The position numbers were made by a program, and so were the translations under genes. The notes beneath the pieces are model-generated. The model was not told the origin of the DNA. It did not search any database and was given only the letters and a program-made list of their open reading frames with translations. A stretch of DNA of 64,000 bases from Streptomyces alboflavus. GTDB taxonomy: Bacteria; Actinomycetota; Actinomycetes; Streptomycetales; Streptomycetaceae. The DNA is taken from assembly GCF_000716675.1 (NCBI RefSeq), contig NZ_JNXT01000001.1:186001-250000 (forward strand). Reading direction: 5' to 3'. The stretch's first letter is position 1. Every line of letters begins with the position of its first letter. This document shows positions 58,801-64,000 of the stretch, piece after piece.

Positions 58801-59446
58801 GGTGGAGACCGAGGGCCGCCCGCGCCTGCGCGGTCTCCTCGACGAACTCCAGACCAAGAACCTGCTCGAAGCCGCCGTCGTCTACGGCTACTTCCCCTGC
58901 GTCTCCAAGGGCGACGACCTGATCATCCTGGACGAGCAGGGCAACGAACGCACCCGCTTCTCCTTCCCGCGCCAGCGCCGGGGCCGCCGGCTGTGCCTCG
59001 CCGACTTCTTCCGCCCCGAGGAGTCCGGCGAGGTGGACGTGGTCGGCCTCCAGGTCGTCACCGTCGGCTCCCGGATCGGCGAGGAGACCGCCAAGCTCTT
59101 CGAGGCCAACGCCTACCGCGACTACCTGGAACTGCACGGCCTGTCCGTGCAGTTGGCCGAGGCCCTGGCCGAGTACTGGCACGCCCGCGTCCGTTCCGAG
59201 CTGGGCTTCGGCGGCGAGGACCCGGCGGACGTCGAGGACATGTTCGCGCTCAAGTACCGCGGTGCCCGCTTCTCCCTCGGCTACGGCGCCTGCCCCGACC
59301 TGGAGGACCGCGCCAAGATCGCCGAACTCCTCCAGCCGGAGCGCATCGGAGTCGAACTCTCGGAGGAGTTCCAACTCCACCCCGAACAGTCGACGGACGC
59401 GATCGTGATCCACCACCCGGAAGCGAAGTACTTCAACGCGAGGTAA
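55898..59446 (+). CDS. metH: Cobalamin-dependent methionine synthase
   Basis: The ATG at 55898 gives 1182 residues; upstream in-frame codons lack a ribosome site. In order: a homocysteine/zinc domain (about 25-330) with GLNCATGP and GGCCGTTP; a methyltetrahydrofolate domain (about 355-620) with GERTNANGSKKFREAM; a cobalamin cap and Rossmann domain with GDVHDIGKNLVDIIL, where His759 is the lower cobalt ligand; and a reactivation/AdoMet domain to the end, including GYGACPDLEDRAKI. It methylates homocysteine with 5-methyltetrahydrofolate. No cobalamin riboswitch was recognised in the 255-bp leader. The gene is divergent from gylR. Confidence 0.97.
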   Translation: MASLPTPSSASSVDTSAGNRADALREALATRVVVADGAMGTMLQAQDPSLEDFQNLEGCNEILNITRPDIVASVHREYFAAGVDCVETNTFGANYAALGEYDIPERVFELSESGARIAREVADEFTVSTGRQRWVLGSMGPGTKLPTLGHAPYTLLRDAYQQNAEGMIAGGADALLVETTQDLLQTKAALLGARRALDATGATVPLICSVTVETTGTMLLGSEIGAALTALEPLGIDMIGLNCATGPAEMSEHLRYLARHSRVPILCMPNAGLPVLGKDGAHYPLTASELADAQETFVREYGLSLVGGCCGTTPEHLRQVVERVRGLTPTVRDPRPEPGAASLYQTVPFRQDTSYMAIGERTNANGSKKFREAMLDARWDDCVEMARDQIREGAHMLDLCVDYVGRDGVADMQELAGRFATASTLPIVLDSTEVPVIQAGLEKLGGRAVINSVNYEDGDGPESRFAKVTALAQEHGAALIALTIDEEGQARTVEHKVAIAERLIEDLTTNWGIHESDILIDTLTFTICTGQEESRGDGIATIEAIRELKRRHPDVQTTLGLSNISFGLNPAARVVLNSVFLDECVKAGLDSAIVHASKILPIARLEEEQVKVALDLIYDRRRPQQGDEPAYDPLQRLMELFEGVNMKSMKAGKAEELLALPLDERLQRRIIDGEKNGLEADLDEALLERPALDIVNDTLLEGMKVVGELFGSGQMQLPFVLQSAEVMKTAVAHLEPHMEKSDAEGKGTIVLATVRGDVHDIGKNLVDIILSNNGYNVVNLGIKQPVAAILDAAQEHRADVIGMSGLLVKSTVIMKENLEELNQRQMAADYPVILGGAALTRAYVEQDLHEIYEGEVRYARDAFEGLRLMDALIAVKRGVPGATLPELKQRRVPKRDTPAVEVKEPEGPARSDVATDNPVPTPPFRGTRVIKGIQLKEYASWLDEGALFKGQWGLKQARAGDGPTYEELVETEGRPRLRGLLDELQTKNLLEAAVVYGYFPCVSKGDDLIILDEQGNERTRFSFPRQRRGRRLCLADFFRPEESGEVDVVGLQVVTVGSRIGEETAKLFEANAYRDYLELHGLSVQLAEALAEYWHARVRSELGFGGEDPADVEDMFALKYRGARFSLGYGACPDLEDRAKIAELLQPERIGVELSEEFQLHPEQSTDAIVIHHPEAKYFNAR

Positions 59447-59449
59447 TAA

Positions 59450-59520
59450 AGCCCGTCCGGCGTTTGAGGACGAGGCGCGAAGCGCCGACAAGCGGGGGCA
59501 AGGGGGCGCAGCCCCCAGAC
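59450..59520. repeat. Intergenic repeat copy after metH
   Basis: The core AGCCCGTCCGGCG with GTTTGAGGACGAGGCGCGA starts four bases after the metH stop (59450-59490) and continues into a GGGGGCGCAGCCCCC hairpin. It could serve as the metH terminator. Confidence 0.78.
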
Positions 59521-59594
59521 CGGCGCCCGCCCCGAGGCGAATATCGCAGCGCGGGTTCGGCGCCGGGAACGTACACTGGTCGGTCCAGCTCTCA

Positions 59595-59620
59595 GGCCGG
59601 TCCCCCTTGGGGGACCGGCC
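59595..59620 (+). terminator. Perfect hairpin in the HAD gene leader, possible attenuator
   Basis: GGCCGGTCCCCC and GGGGGACCGGCC pair around TT, followed by TTCTCGTCCCT, and end 27 bp before the HAD start. It lies between any promoter near 59560-59580 and the gene, so it would stop or regulate that transcript. Confidence 0.65.
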
Positions 59621-59647
59621 TTCTCGTCCCTCATGGAGGTGTGCCCG

Positions 59648-60343
59648 ATGACCAGTACGGTTCCCGCTCTCGGTACCCGAACGGCCGAAGGCTCCGCTCT
59701 GCAGGCCGTTCTCCTCGACATGGACGGAACCCTCGTCGACACCGAGGGCTTCTGGTGGGACGCGGAGGTCGAGGTCTTCGCGGCACTCGGGCACACCCTC
59801 GACGAGTCCTGGCGGGACATCGTCGTCGGCGGCCCCATGACCCGCAGCGCCGGTTTCCTCATCGAGGCCACCGGCGCCGACATCACCCTCGCCGAGCTGA
59901 CCGTGCTGCTCAACGACGGCTTCGAGGACCGCATCAGCCGCGCCCTGCCGCTGATGCCGGGTGCCGCCAGACTCCTCGCCGAACTCGCCGCCCACGACGT
60001 GCCGACGGCGCTCGTCTCGGCCTCGCACCGGCGCATCATCGACCGGATCCTCGGCTCCATCGGCACCCACCACTTCCGCCTGACCGTGGCGGGCGACGAG
60101 GTGGAGCGCACCAAGCCGCACCCCGACCCCTATCTGATCGCCGCCGCGGGCCTCGGCGCCGAGCCGGGCCGCTGCGCCGTCATCGAGGACACCGCGACCG
60201 GTGTGGCCGCCGCCGAGGCCGCGGGCTGCCGTGTCGTGGCCGTACCGTCCGTCGCGCCGATCGCCCCGGCCGCGGGCCGCACCGTGGTGCCGTCCCTGGA
60301 ACAGGTCGACCTGCGGTTCCTGCACGGCCTGATGAGCCTCTGA
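59648..60343 (+). CDS. HAD family phosphatase
   Basis: The ATG at 59648 follows GGAGG and gives 231 residues. Motif I is AVLLDMDGTLVDTEGFWW with the nucleophile Asp. LVSASHRRIIDRIL is motif II, ERTKPHPDPYLIAA holds motif III Lys, and CAVIEDTATGVAAAEAAGC is motif IV. The cap is alpha-helical (C1 type), as in beta-phosphoglucomutase and sugar-phosphate phosphatases. The substrate is unknown. Monocistronic, with a strong hairpin in its leader. Confidence 0.94.
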   Translation: MTSTVPALGTRTAEGSALQAVLLDMDGTLVDTEGFWWDAEVEVFAALGHTLDESWRDIVVGGPMTRSAGFLIEATGADITLAELTVLLNDGFEDRISRALPLMPGAARLLAELAAHDVPTALVSASHRRIIDRILGSIGTHHFRLTVAGDEVERTKPHPDPYLIAAAGLGAEPGRCAVIEDTATGVAAAEAAGCRVVAVPSVAPIAPAAGRTVVPSLEQVDLRFLHGLMSL

Positions 60344-60751
60344 GGAGCCGCCGAGAAGCGTGCCCGAACGGGCATGACAGCCGGTGAACCAGCCTCGGGT
60401 GGCTGAAATACCCGGGGCGCACGGCCAGTTGAAAGTGTGACGTTTCCCACGTCGAAGAGGGTCGACAGGTCCGCGAACCTGTGCCGGAGAGCCCTTACCC
60501 CCCGGGCGGGGCGTGACCTTGTGTCCTGATTGGGACGCCCGTGCACGAAACCTTCCGGTGTCGGGTTATCGGTGTGTCCACGCCCCGTATCACTGCGTGA
60601 TGGCAGCTCAACTCCGGTCCCCTCCAATGCCTCTGGTGGTGCGGACTAATCTCGTCGCGAGAACATCGCCCCACCCCCCCCGTGACCCATCAACCCCACC
60701 CCGCCGTTGCCGGAAAACACGGGTATTCAAGAGTTCTGGAGAACGTCCAGC
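60344..60751. other. 408-bp gap upstream of the peptide-binding proteins
   Basis: No gene is seen. Two inverted repeats stand out: GACGT-TTCCC-ACGTC at 60439-60453, and ACAGGT-CCGCGA-ACCTGT at 60465-60482. Either could be an operator or a short RNA stem. The last 50 bp are C-rich and carry the start region of the first binding-protein gene. Confidence 0.5.
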
Positions 60752-62359
60752 ATGAACCGCAAGACTTTGGTGCTGCCGGCCCTGATAGGTCTGCTCGCCC
60801 CCACGCTCGCCGCGTGTGGCGGTTCGGGCAGCGGGGACAGCGACGACCCCATCGCGGTGGGCACCACGGACCGGTTCGCCGTCTCGAAGGAAGTCCCGGC
60901 TCCCTTCGACCCTGCGTACTCCTACGACGCCGGAACCTGGAACATCCTGCGGCAGACCCTGCAGACGCTCATGGCCATGCCGCGCGGGGGCGGCGAGCCG
61001 GAGCCCGAGGCGGCGCAGAAGTGCGGCTTCACCGACACCGGCAACGAGCGGTACGCGTGCACGCTGCGCAAGGACCTCAAGTTCGCCGACGGCAAGCCGC
61101 TGACCGCCTCCGATGTGAAGTTCTCCATCGAGCGGGTGCGGGACATGAAGGTCGCCAACTCCAGCGGTGTCGACGGCCTCGTGTCGAACGTCGAGACCAT
61201 CGAGGTCCAGGGCGACCGCGGCGTCGTCTTCCACCTCAAGAGCCCGGACGCGACGTTCCCGTACAAGCTCGCCACGCCGATCGCGGGCATCGTCAGCCCT
61301 GATCGCTACAGCAAGACGAAGCTGCGCGACGGCTTCGACGTGGACGGCTCCGGACCGTACACCGTCAAGCAGGAAGTCAAGGGCGACCAGCTCGTCAAGG
61401 CCGTCTTCACCAAGAACCCCCACTACAAGGGTTCCTTCGGCCAGCAGAACGAGAAGGTCGAGCTGCGCACCTTCGTGAACGCGGCCGGGATGGGCAAGGC
61501 CCTCGACAGCGGCGACATCGACCTGATGACCCGCACCATGTCGCCGCAGCAGGTGAAGAAGCTGGACGAGAACCCCGGCAAGGACATCGACCTCGTCGAG
61601 ATGCCCGGCCTGGAGATCCGCTACCTCGCCTTCAACACCAACGCCTCGACCGTCAAGAACAAGGCCGTCCGCCAGGCCATGGCCCAGATCGTCGACCGCG
61701 GCGCGCTCGCGAGCAGCGTGTACGGCTCCATGGCCGACCCGCTGTACTCGCTGGTGCCGACCACCATCACCGGCCACTCCAACTCGTTCTTCAACAAGTA
61801 CGAGCAGCCGGACCCGAAGAAGGCCAAGGCACTGCTCAGCGAAGCGGGCATCGACACGCCCGTGAAGCTGACCATGCACTACACCACGGACCACTACGGC
61901 CCGGCCACGAAGAAGGAGTTCGAGACGCTGCAGCAGCAGCTGAACTCCACCGGCCTCTTCGACGTGAAGATCAAGGGCGAGATCTGGAACACCTTCCGCC
62001 CGGCGGAGCGCGAGGGCAAGTACGACGTCTACGGCATGGGCTGGTTCCCCGACTTCCCGGACGCCGACAACTTCCTCGCGCCGTTCCTCGACAAGGACAA
62101 CTTCCTCGGTTCGCCGTACCGCAACAGCACCATCAACGACGAACTGATCCCCACCTCCCGGCGCGAGGCCGACCGCCTCAGCGCCAGCAAGAGCATCGAG
62201 AAGATCCAGGACATCGTGGCCGATGACGTCCCGGTGCTGCCCCTGTGGCAGGGCAAGCAGTACATCGCCGCACGTGACGACATCACGGGCGTCGAATGGG
62301 CTCTCAACTCCTCCTCGAACCTGCAGCTGTGGGAGCTCGCCCGCGGCGTGGGCGACTGA
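60752..62359 (+). CDS. ABC transporter peptide-binding lipoprotein (family 5)
   Basis: The ATG at 60752 gives 535 residues. A lipoprotein signal ends in the lipobox LAAC with Cys22 (LIGLLAPTLAACGG). The mature protein is a family 5 solute-binding protein: TLRKDLKFADGKPLTASDVKFSIERVRD, GSGPYTVKQE-type motif (here DGSGPYTVKQEVKGDQ) and QIVDRGALASSVYG. It should deliver oligopeptides or similar solutes to an importer whose membrane subunits would lie beyond the window. It is followed 42 bp later by a second, related binding protein. Confidence 0.93.
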   Translation: MNRKTLVLPALIGLLAPTLAACGGSGSGDSDDPIAVGTTDRFAVSKEVPAPFDPAYSYDAGTWNILRQTLQTLMAMPRGGGEPEPEAAQKCGFTDTGNERYACTLRKDLKFADGKPLTASDVKFSIERVRDMKVANSSGVDGLVSNVETIEVQGDRGVVFHLKSPDATFPYKLATPIAGIVSPDRYSKTKLRDGFDVDGSGPYTVKQEVKGDQLVKAVFTKNPHYKGSFGQQNEKVELRTFVNAAGMGKALDSGDIDLMTRTMSPQQVKKLDENPGKDIDLVEMPGLEIRYLAFNTNASTVKNKAVRQAMAQIVDRGALASSVYGSMADPLYSLVPTTITGHSNSFFNKYEQPDPKKAKALLSEAGIDTPVKLTMHYTTDHYGPATKKEFETLQQQLNSTGLFDVKIKGEIWNTFRPAEREGKYDVYGMGWFPDFPDADNFLAPFLDKDNFLGSPYRNSTINDELIPTSRREADRLSASKSIEKIQDIVADDVPVLPLWQGKQYIAARDDITGVEWALNSSSNLQLWELARGVGD

Positions 62360-62401
62360 CCGGCGCCCCACCGAGTACGGAAACAACGACAAGGCACGCA
62401 A

Positions 62402-63982
62402 GTGAAAATGCGCAACCAGTGGCTGGCCCTGCCCCTCACCTCCGGCCTGGCCGCCACCCTGCTGACCGGCTGTGGATCGGAGTCGGGCGGTTCCGCCGCC
62501 GACAGCGACTCCGTGGTGGTGGGGATGTCCGACGACGTCCTCGCCACCGACCCCGCCTCCGGTTACGACCCCGGCTCGTGGCTGCTGTTCAACAACGTCT
62601 TCCAGTCACTGCTGAGCTTCCCCAACGGCGCCACCCAGCCGGAGCCGGAAGCCGCGCGCAAGTGCCGCTTCACCGACCGGCAGACCAAGGTCTTCACCTG
62701 CACGCTGCGCGACGGCCTGAAGTTCAGCAACGGCAACGACCTGACGTCGAAGGACGTCAAGTACTCCTTCGACCGCGTCCGGGAGATCAACGACAAGACC
62801 GGCCCGGCGATCATGTTCCCGATGCTCGACGAGGTCGAGACGCCGGACGCCAAGACGGTCGTCTTCAAGCTGAAGTTCCCCGACGCGACCTTCCCGAGCA
62901 AGATCGCCTCGGGTGCCGGTTCGATCGTCGACCACCGCGAGTACCCCAAGGACAAGCTCCGCGCCGACGGCGAGGCGGTGGGCTCGGGGCCGTACAAGCT
63001 CGACTCGTTCGGCAAGGACGAGGCGGTCTTCTCCGTCAACTCCGGCTACGAGGGCACCGCCAAGACCCGCAACGACGGCGTCACCCTGCGCTTCTTCCAC
63101 GGCGACCGCAAGGGTCTGAAGCAGGCGATCACCGACCACGACATCGACGTCGCCTACCGAGGCCTCGCCGCCGGGGACATAGCCGACCTGGAGAAGGGCA
63201 CCTCCGACAGCAACATGGAGGTCGTCGAGGGCACCAGCGCCGAAGTGCAGCACCTGGTCTTCAACATGAAGGACCCGGTGGCCGGCAAGCTCGGCGTGCG
63301 CAAGGCCATCGCCTACCTCCTCGACCGCGAAGCGCTGGTCGACCAGGTGTACCAGGGCACGGCGACGCCGCTGTACTCGATCGTCCCGGCCGGCATCGGC
63401 GGCCACAACACCGCCTTCTTCGACACCTACGGCGCCCGCCCGCAGCGCGACAAGGCCGCCGCGGCCCTGCGCGGGGCCGGCGTCGACGGCAAGGCCAAGC
63501 TGACGCTGTGGTCCACGCCGTCCCGTTACGGCCCGGCCACCGACGAGGAGCTGCGCGCGATAGCCAAGCAGCTCAACGCCAGCGGCCTGTTCGAGGCGGA
63601 TGTGAAGTCCGTCGAGTTCGAGCAGTACGAGAAGGACATCGAGGCCGGGAAGTACGGCGTCTACGTCAAGGGCTGGGTGCCGGACTACCCGGACCCGGAC
63701 AACTTCACGCAGCCGTTCTTCGGCAAGGGCAACGTCCTGTCGAACCACTACGAGAACAGCGACATCACCGGGAAGATCATCCCGTCGACGGCCGCGCAGA
63801 GCGACCGCAACTCGACTGACACGGACTACGCCAAGCTCCAGGACATCGTCGCCGACGAGCTGCCCGTCCTCCCGGTCTGGCAGGCCAAGCAGTACGCGGT
63901 CGTGCAGGAGAACGTCTACGGCGTGGAGTCCTGCCTGGACGCGTCGACCGTCTTCCGCTTCTGGGAGCTCAGCAAGGACTGA
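62402..63982 (+). CDS. Second tandem ABC peptide-binding lipoprotein (family 5)
   Basis: GTG at 62402 (or ATG at 62408) gives 526 residues with lipobox LLTGC, Cys24. It parallels the preceding protein along its length: TLRDGLKFSNGNDLTSKDVKYSFDRVRE, FPDATFPSKIASGAG, YLLDREALVDQVYQGTATPLYSIVPAG. The pair therefore arose by duplication. Spacing of 42 bp suggests one transcript. The gene ends 18 bp from the window edge; permease genes probably follow. Divergent residues in the ligand-binding regions suggest different solute preferences. Confidence 0.93.
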   Translation: MKMRNQWLALPLTSGLAATLLTGCGSESGGSAADSDSVVVGMSDDVLATDPASGYDPGSWLLFNNVFQSLLSFPNGATQPEPEAARKCRFTDRQTKVFTCTLRDGLKFSNGNDLTSKDVKYSFDRVREINDKTGPAIMFPMLDEVETPDAKTVVFKLKFPDATFPSKIASGAGSIVDHREYPKDKLRADGEAVGSGPYKLDSFGKDEAVFSVNSGYEGTAKTRNDGVTLRFFHGDRKGLKQAITDHDIDVAYRGLAAGDIADLEKGTSDSNMEVVEGTSAEVQHLVFNMKDPVAGKLGVRKAIAYLLDREALVDQVYQGTATPLYSIVPAGIGGHNTAFFDTYGARPQRDKAAAALRGAGVDGKAKLTLWSTPSRYGPATDEELRAIAKQLNASGLFEADVKSVEFEQYEKDIEAGKYGVYVKGWVPDYPDPDNFTQPFFGKGNVLSNHYENSDITGKIIPSTAAQSDRNSTDTDYAKLQDIVADELPVLPVWQAKQYAVVQENVYGVESCLDASTVFRFWELSKD

Positions 63983-64000
63983 CGCCGCAGCTCAGGCCGA

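Overview
The window is chromosomal DNA of a Streptomyces or very close relative. The evidence is very high GC with strong third-position G/C bias, frequent GTG starts, a chaplin gene pair (chpH/chpC), mycothiol ligase mshC, a gylR-glpFKD glycerol locus and cobalamin-dependent metH. Almost everything reads as ordinary chromosome; the clear accessory insertion is at about 18.3-22.8 kb.

Layout. 0-10 kb: a His-rich metal-binding-like protein, an MDR oxidoreductase, a DUF202 membrane pair, a NUDIX hydrolase, a KstD-like flavoprotein, an APC permease (its stop codon lies in the terminal repeat of a 179-bp MITE-like element), and an exported sulfite-oxidase-fold molybdoenzyme coupled to a cytochrome b membrane subunit. 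10-15 kb: gluconate permease, gluconokinase and a divergent GntR regulator, then LtrA and a YchJ/SEC-C protein. 15.4-18.3 kb: a 962-residue haem protein joining a catalase-related domain to an animal-peroxidase/alpha-dioxygenase domain.

18.3-22.8 kb is an integrated element at the 3' end of tRNA-Leu(GAG). It has a 24-bp direct repeat at both ends inside a longer imperfect repeat, a broken tyrosine recombinase next to the tRNA, and visibly lower GC. Its cargo is an XRE-TPR regulator, a protein made of two copies of one module, two overlapping small genes, a glycine-rich-domain-like protein with a Cys-rich tail, and a methyltransferase.

22.9-36.9 kb: M20 peptidase, chaplins chpH and chpC, DUF5703, an acidic protein, a RecD2-like protein that has lost its Walker motifs, aldo/keto reductase, an F420-type oxidoreductase, a ferritin-like protein, CorA, a phosphomutase-family protein, DUF3090 and an SCO1664-family kinase-like protein. 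37-42.3 kb: mshC, a Gln-rich protein and a subtilisin-like protease that share a C-terminal module, and a PAC2 protein.

42.4-50.4 kb is mostly one strand: a FadR-type regulator, a flavin reductase plus soluble molybdoenzyme, an MTA/SAH-deaminase-like amidohydrolase, a nucleoside phosphorylase, mtnB-mtnC-mtnD, and an LLM oxidoreductase interrupted by an in-frame TGA. I infer that this stretch salvages methylthioadenosine into the methionine salvage pathway. 50.5-55.7 kb holds glpD, glpK, glpF and gylR, with one motif repeated before gylR and before glpF. The window ends with metH, a HAD phosphatase behind a leader hairpin, and two tandem lipoprotein peptide-binding proteins.
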